DNA of 64,000 nucleotides, taken from NCBI RefSeq assembly GCF_030814215.1, contig NZ_JAUSUT010000001.1, positions 3,720,001 through 3,784,000 on the forward strand. The letters run 5' to 3'. The notes beneath the pieces are model-generated. The model saw only the letters and a list, made by a program, of their open reading frames with translations. It was not told where the DNA came from and searched no databases. Positions within the stretch are counted from its first letter, which is position 1. Every line of letters begins with the position of its first letter. Of this stretch, positions 34,668-45,027 are shown one piece after another. The position numbers were made by a program, and so were the translations under genes. Origin of the DNA: Amycolatopsis thermophila. GTDB taxonomy: Bacteria; Actinomycetota; Actinomycetes; Mycobacteriales; Pseudonocardiaceae.

Positions 34668-36524
34668 TCAGAACGGCAGCCGCAGCACCAGACCGTCCCG
34701 CACGGGCTCGTTCGCCACCCGCACGGCGTCCAGTTCGGACGGTGACAGCGCCCGGCGGTAGAGCCGGACGTCGTCCAGCGACCCGTCGAGGCCGAAGGCG
34801 CCGTCGAGGCGGCGGCCCAGCCAGAACTGGAACGACACGGTCTGCGTCACCGAACCCGCCGCGGCCGGGCCGGACGCCACCTGCGTCCCGTCGACCCACA
34901 GCAGCAGCTGCCCGCCGGTGCGCTGCAACGCCACGTGGTGCCACTGCTGGTCCGCGTAGGCGCCCACCGACGTCACCTGCTTCGTGCCGGCCGTGGTGGT
35001 CATCGACGCGATCAGCCGGTTCGCCGCGGGCTCACCGCGCAACCAGATCTGCGGCGCGGTCGAGCCCATGCCGCCCATCCAGAAGAACACCTGGTTGCCC
35101 GTCGAGGCGCCGTAGTTCACCCAGCCCGTCCAGGTGAAGTCCTCCGAACCGACCAGCTGCGAGCTGTCGTAGGGCACCCGGACGAAGTCGTCCACACCGT
35201 CCAGCTCGAGCGCGTCACCGTAGCGGCCCGGTACCGGAACCGGCCCGCCCACCAGGTAGGCGTCCGACCGCTGACCCGACACGTCCCGCGTCGTCGGGCC
35301 CGCCGGGTTGTGCCAGCCGAGCACGTTCTCGTCGAAGCGCGCGAACCGGATCTCGTCACGCGCGTCGACCGGTCCGCCCTCGTACATCAGGCCGATCTCG
35401 GTCGTCCGGTCGAACCGGCCGCTGATCTGCACCATGTCGGAGTAGCCCGACCAGTCGTCGGTCACCCGCGTGCCCTGCTCGGCGTTCTCCCAGCTGCGGC
35501 CGCTGTCGTAGGACGAGCGGATCATCATCCAGCGCCGCCGGTCGGTGTCCGACGGCGAGGAGAACAGGACGCGGTCCGGCCCGGGGCGGTCCAGGCGCAG
35601 CAGCGAACCCTGCACCATCGGCGTCACCAGGTCGGGGATCGTGGTGAAGTCCGCGCTGAACGTCTCCCCGCCGTCCCGGCTGATCGCGTAGTCGCGGTTG
35701 CCGATGTCGGTGCCGCTCTGCTCCCGGCCCCCGGCGTAGATCGAGCCGTCGGCGAGTTCGACCACGCTGATCTCGGACGGCTTCTGCGAGAACGGTCCCT
35801 TGGCGGTGAACGGGTAGCTGTCGACGGCGCCGATGTGCCAGCTCTGGCCGTGGTCGTCGCTGTAGACGAGGGCGCCGTGGTTCACCACCGAGTCGGTGCC
35901 CTGCGCGGTCTCCGCGTTCACGCCGAACACCAGGCGCCCGCGGTGCGGGCCCTGGGTGAGCTGGATCCCGTGCACCGGACCGGAGGCGTACCAGGCGTCC
36001 CACTCGGGCCGGCTGGCCTGCGCGCTGATGTCGACGGGAGTCGACCAGGTGAGGCCGTCGTCGTCGCTGTACTGCACGTGCGGGGTCCGCGGGCACGGTA
36101 CGGCGCAGCCCTTGCCGTCGGTGCGGCCGGGGTTGTAGGTGGTGATCAGGACGATCCGTCCGGTCGTCGAGTCGACGATCGGCACCGGGTTGCCGTGGGT
36201 GTCGCCGTCGCCGGAGTTGATCACCTGCAGCGGCGACCAGGTCTTGCCGCCGTCGGTGGACCGCTTGAGCACCAGGTCGATGTCACCCGCGTCGCCGCAG
36301 TCGTTGACCCGGCCCTCCGCGAAGGCGAGCAGGGTGTTGTGCGTGCTCTTGACGATGGCCGGGATGCGGAAACAGGAGTACCCCTGCTCCTGCTTGGGGT
36401 TGAACAGCGCCTGCTGGTCGAACCCGGGTTTGGCGGTGTCGGCGGTGGCGGTGCCCCCGAGCAGTCCGGCGAGCAGCACCGCTACCAGGAGCGGGACCGT
36501 GCGCCACGCTGCGGACGATCTCAT
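34668..36524 (-). CDS. nanH: Secreted exo-alpha-sialidase (GH33) with LamG-type domain
   Basis: A 618-residue exoenzyme. The signal peptide is at about 1-29 (VPLLVAVLLAGLLGGTATA). The FRIP motif with the first arginine of the triad (R53) is followed by sialidase Asp-boxes STDGGKTW, SDDDGLTW, SDDHGQSW, SRDGGETF and SYDSGRSW. The six-bladed domain runs to about 400. The C-terminal 190 residues form a LamG/concanavalin-like jelly roll (LDGVDDFVRVPYDS to LDDVRLYRRALSPSELDAV), probably glycan-binding. It releases terminal sialic acid from glycoconjugates outside the cell. It is the last gene of the seven-gene operon, 25 bp after the GH42 gene. Confidence 0.9.
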   Translation of the reverse strand: MRSSAAWRTVPLLVAVLLAGLLGGTATADTAKPGFDQQALFNPKQEQGYSCFRIPAIVKSTHNTLLAFAEGRVNDCGDAGDIDLVLKRSTDGGKTWSPLQVINSGDGDTHGNPVPIVDSTTGRIVLITTYNPGRTDGKGCAVPCPRTPHVQYSDDDGLTWSTPVDISAQASRPEWDAWYASGPVHGIQLTQGPHRGRLVFGVNAETAQGTDSVVNHGALVYSDDHGQSWHIGAVDSYPFTAKGPFSQKPSEISVVELADGSIYAGGREQSGTDIGNRDYAISRDGGETFSADFTTIPDLVTPMVQGSLLRLDRPGPDRVLFSSPSDTDRRRWMMIRSSYDSGRSWENAEQGTRVTDDWSGYSDMVQISGRFDRTTEIGLMYEGGPVDARDEIRFARFDENVLGWHNPAGPTTRDVSGQRSDAYLVGGPVPVPGRYGDALELDGVDDFVRVPYDSSQLVGSEDFTWTGWVNYGASTGNQVFFWMGGMGSTAPQIWLRGEPAANRLIASMTTTAGTKQVTSVGAYADQQWHHVALQRTGGQLLLWVDGTQVASGPAAAGSVTQTVSFQFWLGRRLDGAFGLDGSLDDVRLYRRALSPSELDAVRVANEPVRDGLVLRLPF

Positions 36525-36549
36525 GTGCCTTCCCTTCGATGGGTGGGGA

Positions 36550-38523
36550 TCAGCGGATTCGCACCACGGCCACGCCGCGGGGCGCCAGGGTGTGCCGGGC
36601 CGAGGTCCGGCCGGTGAGCAGGTCGGGCGCCGGGGACGGCAGGTCGACGGCGACCTCGCCGCTGTCGTGGTTGAGCAGGAACAGGAACTCGCGGTCCGGA
36701 CCCTCCCGGCGCACCGCCTGGACCCCGGCAGGCAGGCCCTCGAGAACGGGCGCGACACCCGCCCCGGCCGCGATCCGGTCCACCAGCCGGCGCATCTCGC
36801 CCGGTTCCGGCCGGGTGCCCAGGTACCAGGCCACGCCGTCGCCGTACTCGTGACGCGTGATCGCCGGCGCGCCGGCCAGGTCACCGGAGGCGAACGACGC
36901 GACGACCTCCGCGCCCTGGAGCGACATCGCCTCCGACCACAGCGTGCCCGCCGAACCGGAGCTCAACGCCACCGAGGTCCCCGGTGCCAGCGGCCAGAAC
37001 TCCTCCACGCGCACCCCGAGCGCCTCCCGCAGCGGGGCCACCGGGTAACCGCCCAGGTGGGCGCGGTCGGCCGAGTCGACGATGCCGGAGAAGAACGACA
37101 CCACCAAGTGCCCGCCCGACTCCACGTAGCGGCGCAGCCCGTCGGCCACCTCCTCGTCGAGCAGGTACAGGTTGGGCACCACGACCAGCTTGTACGCCGA
37201 GAGGTCACCGGTCGGTGGCAGCACGTCGCAGCTCACCCCGGCGTCGAAGAACGGGGCGTAGTGCGCGAGGTGCGAGTCCAGCTGCGTGACGTCCTGCGAC
37301 GGGTGCGCGTCCAGTTCCAGTGCCCACCAGCTGTTCCAGTCGTGCAGGAAGGCCACTTCGGACCGCACGCGGGTACCGGCCACATCGGACAGTGCGGCCA
37401 GGTCCTGGCCGAGCGAGCACACCTCGGCGAAGATCCGGGTGTCCGCGCCGGCGTGCGGCACCATCGCCGAGTGGAACTTCTCCGCGCCGCCCCGGCTCTG
37501 CCGCCACTGGAAGAACAACGCGGCGTCGGCGCCCCGCGCGACGGCCTGCAGCACACCCTGCCGCATGACGCCGGGCGCCTTGGCCCCGTTGTGGGTCCGC
37601 CAGTTCACCGCGCTCGGCGCGTGCTCCAGCAGCAGCCACGGCTTGCCGTCCTTGAGCGAGCGCACGACGTCGTAGCCGAACGCCGCCTCGACATGCCCGC
37701 GCGGGTCGTAGGGCTCCGGGTACGAGTCGAGCGAGACGACGTCCTCGTGCGCGGCCCACGAATGCCAGTCCAGCGCCTTCTGCACCAGGCCGACGAAGTT
37801 CGTGGTGAGCGGGACGCCGGGCGTCACCCGGCGCAGGATGTCCGCCTCGGTCCGGTAGCAGGCCAGGATCGCGTCCGAGGAGAACCGCTGGAAGTCCAGC
37901 TGCTGGGCCGGGTTCCGGAACGACGGCGCGACCCGCGGTGGCTGGATCTCCGCCCACTCCGAGTAGCCCTGCGACCAGAAGGTGGTCGACCACGCCGCGT
38001 TCAGCGCGTCCAGCGTGCCGTACCGGGCGCGCAGCCAGGTGCGGAAGTCAGCGGCGGAGGTGTCGCAGTAACACTGCCGGATGTGGCAGCCGTACTCGTT
38101 GCCGACGTGCCAGATCGTCAGCGCCGGGTGGTCGCCGTACCGCGCCGCGACCTGCTCGACCAGCCGGGCCGCGTGGTCCCGGTACACCGGGCTGGACGGG
38201 CAGTACTGCTGGCGCGAACCCGCCGACAGGCGCGTCCCGTCCTCGCGGACCGGCAGCACCTCCGGGTGGCGGTGGGAAAGCCACGGTGGCGGCGAGGCGG
38301 TCATCGTCGACAGGGACACGCCGATGCCGTGCGCGGCCAGCTTGTCCATCACCGCGTCGACCCAGCCGAAGTCGAACTCGCCCGGCCGCGGCTCTACCTT
38401 CGCCCAGGAGAAGATGCCGAGGCTGACCAGGTTGACCCCGGCCTCGGTCATCAGTTTGACGTCTTCGTCCCAGACGTCCTCGGTCCAGTGTTCGGGGTTG
38501 TAGTCGGCGCCGTAGCGGATCAC
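36550..38523 (-). CDS. GH42 beta-galactosidase
   Basis: A 657-residue intracellular glycosidase with no signal peptide. The N-terminus MIRYGADYNPEHW is typical. The acid/base glutamate is E143 in WHVGNEYG and the nucleophile is E300 in LLLEHAPSAVNW. Cysteines C108, C146, C151 and C153 match the GH42 zinc cluster. A beta-galactosidase trimerisation domain and a small beta domain follow. Its GTG start overlaps the stop of the aldolase gene (GTGA), so translation is coupled. It would release galactose from short beta-galactosides after desialylation. Confidence 0.9.
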   Translation of the reverse strand: MIRYGADYNPEHWTEDVWDEDVKLMTEAGVNLVSLGIFSWAKVEPRPGEFDFGWVDAVMDKLAAHGIGVSLSTMTASPPPWLSHRHPEVLPVREDGTRLSAGSRQQYCPSSPVYRDHAARLVEQVAARYGDHPALTIWHVGNEYGCHIRQCYCDTSAADFRTWLRARYGTLDALNAAWSTTFWSQGYSEWAEIQPPRVAPSFRNPAQQLDFQRFSSDAILACYRTEADILRRVTPGVPLTTNFVGLVQKALDWHSWAAHEDVVSLDSYPEPYDPRGHVEAAFGYDVVRSLKDGKPWLLLEHAPSAVNWRTHNGAKAPGVMRQGVLQAVARGADAALFFQWRQSRGGAEKFHSAMVPHAGADTRIFAEVCSLGQDLAALSDVAGTRVRSEVAFLHDWNSWWALELDAHPSQDVTQLDSHLAHYAPFFDAGVSCDVLPPTGDLSAYKLVVVPNLYLLDEEVADGLRRYVESGGHLVVSFFSGIVDSADRAHLGGYPVAPLREALGVRVEEFWPLAPGTSVALSSGSAGTLWSEAMSLQGAEVVASFASGDLAGAPAITRHEYGDGVAWYLGTRPEPGEMRRLVDRIAAGAGVAPVLEGLPAGVQAVRREGPDREFLFLLNHDSGEVAVDLPSPAPDLLTGRTSARHTLAPRGVAVVRIR

Positions 38524-39443
38524 AGCAGTCCCGCCTCCGTCAGGGTGCCCTTGATGCTCAGCAGTTCTTCGTCGTTGAGGGGCAGCTGCGGCGGCGCCAT
38601 CACCGAGTTGTCGATGAAGCCGCGCATCTTCATGGCCGCCTTGAACGCGCCCAGCCCGGCCGACCCGCGGCCCATCCGCTCCGGCGGCGCCGCGCTGGTG
38701 ATCGCGAACAGCCGCAGCAGCCGCTCCTGCTCCCGGCGGGCGCCGTCGAGATCTCCCGCGCGCACCCGGTCGAAGATCGACACGTACCCGGCCGGGTCCA
38801 CGTTGGCCAGCCCGGGGACCGCGCCGTCGGCGCCCATCCGCAACGCGAGGTCGACGACCAGCTCCGAGCCGGTGAACACCGCGAGGTCGGTCAGCCCGCG
38901 GTCGCGCCGGCCCAGCAGCAGGGCGCTGAACCCGGCCTCGTCGCCGCTGGAGTCCTTGACACCCGACAGGACGCCGTCCCCGGCCAGGCGCAGGATCATC
39001 GCCCGGTCCAGCTTCGTGTGCACCGCCATCGGGATGTCGTAGGCGAAGATCGGCAGCTCGGTCCGCGACCGCAGCAGCCGGAAGTGCTGCTCGATCTCCG
39101 CGGTGTGCGTCCGCGTGTAGTAGGGCGCGGTGACGACCAGCGCGTCCGCGCCGGCCTCCTCGGCGACGCGGATGTGCTCGGCCACGCGCAGGGTGGTCAT
39201 GTCGATGCACCCGGCGAGCACCGGGACGCGGCCGGCGACGTGCGCCACCGTCGTCTCGATGACCACGCGCCGCTGCCGGTCGGGCAGGAACGCCACCTCG
39301 CTCGACGAGCCGAGCACGAACACCCCGTGGATGCCGGCCGCCAGCTGGACGTCCAGGTGCCGGCGCAGCGAGTCGACGTCGATCGTGAAGTCGTCCCGGA
39401 ACGGTGTGCACAGCGGGGGGATGATGCCGGTGAATCGTGTCAT
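38520..39443 (-). CDS. Dihydrodipicolinate synthase/N-acetylneuraminate lyase-family aldolase
   Basis: A 307-residue class I aldolase barrel. The Schiff-base lysine is K163 in SGVKDSSGD, the catalytic tyrosine is Y135 in FAYDIP, and the carboxylate-binding loop is LGSSSEVAF (44-52). GSSSE differs from GTTGE of DapA and GSTGE of NanA, so the exact substrate is open. Between a transporter and a sialidase, N-acetylneuraminate lyase (giving ManNAc and pyruvate) is the most sensible reading, with another 2-keto acid as alternative. The ATG overlaps the upstream ATPase stop by 4 bp. Confidence 0.8.
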   Translation of the reverse strand: MTRFTGIIPPLCTPFRDDFTIDVDSLRRHLDVQLAAGIHGVFVLGSSSEVAFLPDRQRRVVIETTVAHVAGRVPVLAGCIDMTTLRVAEHIRVAEEAGADALVVTAPYYTRTHTAEIEQHFRLLRSRTELPIFAYDIPMAVHTKLDRAMILRLAGDGVLSGVKDSSGDEAGFSALLLGRRDRGLTDLAVFTGSELVVDLALRMGADGAVPGLANVDPAGYVSIFDRVRAGDLDGARREQERLLRLFAITSAAPPERMGRGSAGLGAFKAAMKMRGFIDNSVMAPPQLPLNDEELLSIKGTLTEAGLL

Positions 39444-40426
39444 CGCACACTCACTTCGATGGTGTCGGGGACCTCGGGATGGATGCAGTGGTAGAGGTGA
39501 CCGTCGCCGGCCGTCGACGCGGGCGGCACCGCCAGCGCGCACTCGTCCGTCGCTTTCGGACAGCGGGTGCGGAACGCGCAGCCGGTCGGCGGGCTGACCG
39601 CCGAGGGCACCGGGCCGGTCAGCACGATCGGGTCGTTCGGGTTCAGCAGGCTCGGCGTGGCCGAGAAGAGCGCGCGGGTGTAGGGATGCCGGGCGGCGCC
39701 GGGGATCGCGGCCGCCGGGGCGTCCTCCACGATGCGCCCCAGGTACATCGTGACGATGCGGTCGCTCATCTTCCGCACGGTCTGGATGTCGTGCGACACG
39801 AAGATCATCGCCAGGCCCAGCCGCTCCCGCAGGTCGAGCAGCAGGTTGAGGATCTGCGCCCGCACCGACACGTCCAGCGCCGACGTCGGCTCGTCCGCGA
39901 CCAGCAACGCGGGCTCCAGCGCGAGGGCGCGGGCGATCGCCACGCGCTGCCGCTGGCCGCCGGAGAGCTGGCCCGGCACCGCGTCCGCCACACTGGACGG
40001 CAGGCCGACCAGGCCCATCAGCTCGCGCACCCGGTCCGCGTGCTCGGCCGGGGTGCCGACGCGGTGCACGTCGAGCGGGTCGCGCACGATCCGGGCGATC
40101 GACATCCGGCGGTTGAGCGCCGTCGACGGGTCCTGGAAGACCATCCCGATGTCGCGACCGAACTCCCGGCGGCCGGTCCCGCTGTCCCACAACGACTTCC
40201 CGCGGTGCCGCACGGTGCCGCTGGTGGGCTTCTGCAGGCCCACCACGACCTTCGCCAGCGTCGTCTTGCCGCACCCGGACTCGCCGACCACCCCGATCGT
40301 CTCGCCGGGGTGGACGGTCAGCGTCGCGTCGGTCAGCGCGTGCACCGAGTCGTGCCCGAACAGCCCGGACGAGCGGATCTTGTGCACGACGTGCACCTGG
40401 TCGAGTTCCAGCAGCGGGGCGGTCAC
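39440..40426 (-). CDS. Oligopeptide-type ABC transporter ATPase (SiaI/DppF-like)
   Basis: A 328-residue ATPase: Walker [10 protein letters not shown], signature [15 protein letters not shown], Walker [13 protein letters not shown], and an H-loop in FVSHDIQTV. The C-terminal oligopeptide/dipeptide domain ([16 protein letters not shown]) has cysteines that in this family bind an iron-sulfur cluster. It pairs with the ATPase half of the upstream fusion protein. The GTG at 40426 overlaps that gene by 4 bp and has AAGGGAG upstream. Confidence 0.9.
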   Translation of the reverse strand: MTAPLLELDQVHVVHKIRSSGLFGHDSVHALTDATLTVHPGETIGVVGESGCGKTTLAKVVVGLQKPTSGTVRHRGKSLWDSGTGRREFGRDIGMVFQDPSTALNRRMSIARIVRDPLDVHRVGTPAEHADRVRELMGLVGLPSSVADAVPGQLSGGQRQRVAIARALALEPALLVADEPTSALDVSVRAQILNLLLDLRERLGLAMIFVSHDIQTVRKMSDRIVTMYLGRIVEDAPAAAIPGAARHPYTRALFSATPSLLNPNDPIVLTGPVPSAVSPPTGCAFRTRCPKATDECALAVPPASTAGDGHLYHCIHPEVPDTIEVSVR

Positions 40427-42399
40427 GCCGGGGCTCCCTTCGCCAGGACCTCCGGCCGCTCGGCCGGTTCCGCGGGGTGGTGGCACGCGACGAGGTGGTC
40501 CATCGCCTCGCCGTCGACGACCGGCGGTTCGGTCCGGCAGTGCGCCCGCGCGGCGGGGCAGCGGTCGGCGAACCGGCAGCCGGGCGCGAAGTCGGCCGGG
40601 GCCGGGACCACACCCTTGATCTGGGTGAGCCGGGCGTCGTTCTCCTCCAGCGACAGCACCGCGCTGAGCAGACCCCGGGTGTAGTGGTGCCGGGGCGCGC
40701 CGACGACCTGCGCGGTCGTGCCGGCCTCGGCCACCTGCCCGCCGTACATGACGACCACGCGGTCGGCGACGTCGGACACCAGCGCGAGGTCGTGCGACAC
40801 CAGGACGAGGGCGAAGCCGAGCTCCTCCTGCAAGCGCAGCAACAGCGAGATGACCTGCGCCTGCACGGTCACGTCGAGCGCGGTGGTCGGCTCGTCGGCG
40901 ATGATCAGCTTCGGGCTGCGGGACAGCGCCATCGCGATCAGCACGCGCTGCCGCTGCCCGCCGGACAGCTCGTGCGGGTAGGCCCGCAGCGTTCGGTCCG
41001 GGTCGAGGTTGACCAGCTCCACCAGCTCGCGCGGGGTCCGGGTGCCGCCGCGCCTGGTGAACTGCTTGAGCTGCGCGCTGATCGTCATCGCCGGGTTCAG
41101 CGAGCTGAGCGCGTCCTGGTAGATCATCGCGATGTCGCGGCCGAGGTGGCGGCGCCGCTCGGACGGCTTCATGCTCAGCAGGTCCGTGCCGTCGAACACC
41201 AGCCGCCCGGACAGCCGGGCCGTGCGCGGTTGCAGCCCCACGACCGACAGCGCGGTGAGCGACTTGCCGCAGCCCGACTCGCCGATCAGGCCGAGCACCT
41301 CGCCCGGCTGCACGGTGAACGACACGTCGTCGACCACGTTCACGCCGTTGTGCCGCTCCGGGAAGGAGATCGTCAGACCCTCCACCGACAACAACGGCTC
41401 GGTGCCGGCGAGGGGCCGTGAGCGGCGCATCAGCCGCTCGCCCACTTCGCGCAGGCCGCGGATCGGCAGCACCGGCGCGACGTTCTCGGCGGCCTCCTCG
41501 GCGACGACCGCCTTCGCCACCTCGGCGGCCTTGGCGGTACGGGCCGAGGGCGCCGCCCACGCGTCGGAGATCCCCTCCGACATCACGTTCAGCGCCAGCA
41601 CGGTGATCAGGATCATCAGGCCCGGGAACAGCGTGGCCCACCAGCCACCGGTCAGCACCATGTCCTTGCCGTCGGACAGGATCGAACCCCACGACGGGTC
41701 GGGCGGCTGGATCCCGGCGCCGATGAACGACAGCGACGCCTCGAACACGATGGCGTCGGCCACCATCACCGTGCAGTAGACCAGGATCGGCGCGGCGCAG
41801 TTCACCGCGACGTGCTTGACCAGGATGAAGAACCGGCGGGCGCCGATGATGTGCTCGGCCGCCACGTAGTCCTCGCTGTACTGCGCGAGCACGTTGGCGC
41901 GCACCACCCGCGCGACCGGCGGCACGTTGACGAACGCGATCGCGAAGATCAGCACCGAGATGCCGCGGCCGAACACCGCGACCAGGACCGCCGCCAGCGC
42001 GATGCCGGGGAAGGCCATCAGCACGTCCAGCACGCGCATGATCACCGCGTCCACCGCGCGCCGGGACGTGGCGGCCACCGAGCCGATCAGCGCCCCGGCG
42101 ACCAGTGCGACCGCGGCCGCGCCGAGGCCGATCGCCAGCGACCAGCGGGTGCCGTGCACGACCCGGGAGAAGATGTCCCGGCCGGAGGCGTCGGTGCCGA
42201 ACCAGTGCACGGCGTTCGGGCCGGTGATCTCGGTGCCGATCGCGTACGGATCGCTGACCAGCAGCGGCCCGATGAGCGCCACCAGCGCCAGCAGGACCAG
42301 CAGCACCACCGCGACCCAGGACGCCGCGGAGAGCCGGCGGAACCGGATACCCGGCCGGGACAGCCGCTTCGTGAGCCCCGGCCGGTACAGCTGCCGCAT
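40423..42399 (-). CDS. Fused permease-ATPase of a peptide/sialic-acid-type ABC importer (SiaG-like)
   Basis: A 658-residue fusion. Residues about 20-290 are a DppC-type permease with six helices and the EAA loop ([20 protein letters not shown]). A 60-residue Ala/Glu linker follows, and from about 335 an ATPase with [40 protein letters not shown] and the oligopeptide C-terminal Cys motif ([18 protein letters not shown]). Fusions of this type occur in Corynebacterium glutamicum SiaG, part of the sialic acid importer. TGATG overlap with the preceding permease couples translation; a GTG three bases upstream is the alternative start. Confidence 0.9.
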   Translation of the reverse strand: MRQLYRPGLTKRLSRPGIRFRRLSAASWVAVVLLVLLALVALIGPLLVSDPYAIGTEITGPNAVHWFGTDASGRDIFSRVVHGTRWSLAIGLGAAAVALVAGALIGSVAATSRRAVDAVIMRVLDVLMAFPGIALAAVLVAVFGRGISVLIFAIAFVNVPPVARVVRANVLAQYSEDYVAAEHIIGARRFFILVKHVAVNCAAPILVYCTVMVADAIVFEASLSFIGAGIQPPDPSWGSILSDGKDMVLTGGWWATLFPGLMILITVLALNVMSEGISDAWAAPSARTAKAAEVAKAVVAEEAAENVAPVLPIRGLREVGERLMRRSRPLAGTEPLLSVEGLTISFPERHNGVNVVDDVSFTVQPGEVLGLIGESGCGKSLTALSVVGLQPRTARLSGRLVFDGTDLLSMKPSERRRHLGRDIAMIYQDALSSLNPAMTISAQLKQFTRRGGTRTPRELVELVNLDPDRTLRAYPHELSGGQRQRVLIAMALSRSPKLIIADEPTTALDVTVQAQVISLLLRLQEELGFALVLVSHDLALVSDVADRVVVMYGGQVAEAGTTAQVVGAPRHHYTRGLLSAVLSLEENDARLTQIKGVVPAPADFAPGCRFADRCPAARAHCRTEPPVVDGEAMDHLVACHHPAEPAERPEVLAKGAPA

Positions 42400-43358
42400 C
42401 ACGACCGGCTCCGCAGGCGCGGGTTGGCGATCAGGTACAGCACGTCGACGATCAGGTTGACCAGGACGAACCCCACCGCGATGGTGATCACGAAACCCTG
42501 GACCTTCGCGGTGTCGCCGTCCTTGACGGCCTGGATCATGTTCTGTCCCATCCCGGGCAGCGCGAACATCGTCTCGATCACGACGGCGCCGCCCAGCAGG
42601 TAGCCGACCCGCAGGCCGAGCACGGTGAGGGGGTTGATCAGCGCGTTGCGCAGCACGTTGCGGCCGACCACCACCACCGGTGGCAGCCCGCCGCCGCGCG
42701 CGGTGCGGACGTAGTCCTTGTCCAGCTCCTCGACCATCGACGTGCGGATGATCCGCGTCAGCTGCGCGGCCACCGGCAACGCCAGCGAGATCGCCGGCAG
42801 GGTCAGCGAGTTCAGCCAGCCGCCGAACGAGTCGGCCGGGCTGACGTAACCGCTGGTCGGGAACAGGCCCTCGCCGACCGCGAGCCACTGGACGAGCAGC
42901 ACGGCGATCCAGAACGCGGGCGCGGCCACACCGGCCAGCGTGACGATCCGGATCAGCTGGTCCGGCCAGCGGTCGCGGAACAACGCCGAGGTCACGCCGA
43001 GCACCAGCCCGGCGACGACCGCGATCAGCAGGCCCAGCACGGTCAACTGCACCGTCAGCGGCAGCGCGGTGGCGATGGTCTGCCCCACCGGTTCACGGGT
43101 GATCACGCTCGTGCCGAAGTCCCCGTGCAGCAGGTGCCACACGAAGTGCACGTACTGCAGGGGCAGCGGGTCGAGCAGACCGTTGTCCCGGCGGAACTGC
43201 TCGAGCTGCTCCTGCGTGGGGTTGCTGTCGCCCAGCGCGGCCACCGCGGTGTCCACGGGGGAGAACTGCATGACGAGGAACACGAACAGGATGACGCCGA
43301 GCACCAGCGGGACGAGGGCGAGGATGCGGGCGATCAGCATCCGGGCGACGACGGCCAT
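42399..43358 (-). CDS. ABC transporter permease, DppB-type (SiaF-like)
   Basis: A 319-residue permease. The N-terminal helix (ILALVPLVLGVILFVFLVMQF) precedes a long periplasmic loop (GDSNPTQEQLEQFRRDNGL) typical of DppB/OppB, then five more helices. The EAA motif is DYVRTARGGGLPPVVVVGRN and LPGMGQNMIQAV precedes the end. It forms the channel with the permease half of the fusion protein. A GGGGAG site precedes the ATG, and it lies 16 bp after the binding-protein gene. Confidence 0.9.
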   Translation of the reverse strand: MAVVARMLIARILALVPLVLGVILFVFLVMQFSPVDTAVAALGDSNPTQEQLEQFRRDNGLLDPLPLQYVHFVWHLLHGDFGTSVITREPVGQTIATALPLTVQLTVLGLLIAVVAGLVLGVTSALFRDRWPDQLIRIVTLAGVAAPAFWIAVLLVQWLAVGEGLFPTSGYVSPADSFGGWLNSLTLPAISLALPVAAQLTRIIRTSMVEELDKDYVRTARGGGLPPVVVVGRNVLRNALINPLTVLGLRVGYLLGGAVVIETMFALPGMGQNMIQAVKDGDTAKVQGFVITIAVGFVLVNLIVDVLYLIANPRLRSRS

Positions 43359-43374
43359 GGACGTACTCCCCGGG

Positions 43375-44976
43375 TCAGGCCGGCTTGGCCTGGTTGAGGT
43401 AGATGCCCGGGTAGCCCTGCGCCCGCACGCCGCTGATGTGCCGGGCGTCCCACGCGGTGCCGAGCTGCGTGAAGACCACCGGGTAGATGACGGCGTGCTC
43501 GGAGATCATGTCCAGCAGCTGCTTGGTGAGCTGCTTGCGCCGGGTCTCGTCGGTCTCGGCGGCGGCCTGGTCCTGCAGCTGCAACAGCGCCTGCGCCTCC
43601 GGCCCGGACCAGCGCGCGTAGGTGTTCATCTGCACCGAGGTCGACGAGTAGTAGTACCGGGTCAGCAGGTCCGGGTCGTTGCCGAACTGCAGCGGATTGT
43701 TGGTGGTGGCCACGACCTGGAAGTCCTTGCCGCTGTCCAGTTTGGAGAACAGCGCCTTGGTGTCCTGCGAGTCCAGCGTGGTGGTCACGCCGATCGCGTC
43801 CCAGCCCTCCTTGATGACCTTGACGCACTCGGACACCAGCGAGGTGTTGGTGGTGGACAGCGTGACGGCGAGGCCGCTCACCCCGGCCTGCTGCAGCAGC
43901 TGCCTGGCCTTGTCCGGGTTGTAGGTGAAGTCGTTGGCCGCCGGCTGCGACGCGGGCAGCTTCGGGTTGATGAACGACGTCGCCGCGGTACCCGCGCCCT
44001 GCAGCCCGATTTGGATCATCTTCTGCTTGTCGATCGCGTAGTGCAGGGCCTGCCGGACGAGTTTCTTGTCGAACGGCGGGTGCGCGGTGTTGAACATCAG
44101 GAACAGGTTGTTGCCGCCGTCGGCGAACTCCACGGTGCGGCCGGCCTTGCGCAGCTGGTCGGCATTGGCCGCCGGGATGTTCTCCACGATCTGGGCCTCG
44201 GGGTTGGCCCCGGAAATCGCCGCGACGCGGGGCGCCGCGTCGACGATCGACTTCCACAGCATCGTCTGGTAGGCGGCCGGGCGCGAACCGTTGTAGTCGG
44301 GGAACTTCTCGAACCGGGTGTAGGACAGCGGCGCCTGCTCGACCACCTTGTACGGGCCGGACCCGACGACCTTGCCGCCGGCCGCGTCGGCCCACTTGCC
44401 CTCGAAGACGTGCTTCGGGCAGATCTTCGCCGACTGGATCCGCTGGAGCGCGTAGGGGAAGGGGTGCTTGAGCACGAACTCGACCGAGTTCTCGCCGGTC
44501 TTGCGCACCTCCTGCAGCCAGTCCGCGAAGAAGCTGTGGACCAGCACCTTCTCCTGCGGGTCGAGCACCCGGTTGTAGGTGAACACGACGTCGTCCGCGG
44601 TGACCGGGGTGCCGTCGTGCCACTTGGCGCCGTCGCGCAGCTCGAACTTCAGGCTCGTCCCGGACAGATCGGCGGGCAGCGCCTTGGCCAGGCCGGGGAA
44701 CGGGTCCCGGGTGATCGGGTCGCCCTCGACCAGCGATTCGTAGGTGTGCAGGATCGCGGCCATCGAGAAGGCGGAGGCGGTCTGCAGCGGGTCCCAGGTC
44801 TGGTTGTTGCCGTAGCCGATGACCGCGGTGAGGGAGCCGGTCGGGTTGCCGGTGCTGTTGGTGGAGGCCGGGCCGCCGCAGGCCCCCAGGGTGACCGAGA
44901 AGGCCGCGGCCGTCCCGGCCAGGCCGGTGTACCGCAGGAAGTCGCGGCGGCTGTGGCCGGACATGCTGTGCGACAT
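43375..44976 (-). CDS. Tat-exported lipoprotein substrate-binding protein, peptide family 5 (SiaE-like)
   Basis: A 533-residue solute-binding protein of the extracellular family 5. A twin-arginine signal (SRRDFLRYTGLAG, R10-R11) leads to a lipobox LGAC with C33, so it is folded before export and lipid-anchored. Family landmarks are FELRDGAKWHDGTPVTADDVVFTY and VVGSGPYKVVE, and later AIDKQKMIQIGLQG. Family 5 proteins bind peptides, oligosaccharides and, in SatA/SiaE, sialic acid. The gene heads the operon; repeated AGGAC/TGTCC elements precede it. Confidence 0.88.
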   Translation of the reverse strand: MSHSMSGHSRRDFLRYTGLAGTAAAFSVTLGACGGPASTNSTGNPTGSLTAVIGYGNNQTWDPLQTASAFSMAAILHTYESLVEGDPITRDPFPGLAKALPADLSGTSLKFELRDGAKWHDGTPVTADDVVFTYNRVLDPQEKVLVHSFFADWLQEVRKTGENSVEFVLKHPFPYALQRIQSAKICPKHVFEGKWADAAGGKVVGSGPYKVVEQAPLSYTRFEKFPDYNGSRPAAYQTMLWKSIVDAAPRVAAISGANPEAQIVENIPAANADQLRKAGRTVEFADGGNNLFLMFNTAHPPFDKKLVRQALHYAIDKQKMIQIGLQGAGTAATSFINPKLPASQPAANDFTYNPDKARQLLQQAGVSGLAVTLSTTNTSLVSECVKVIKEGWDAIGVTTTLDSQDTKALFSKLDSGKDFQVVATTNNPLQFGNDPDLLTRYYYSSTSVQMNTYARWSGPEAQALLQLQDQAAAETDETRRKQLTKQLLDMISEHAVIYPVVFTQLGTAWDARHISGVRAQGYPGIYLNQAKPA

Positions 44977-45027
44977 GGCGTCTCCTGACTGGTGCGTCGT
45001 TGAATCAGGTCGGAGGAACTGGTAGGA

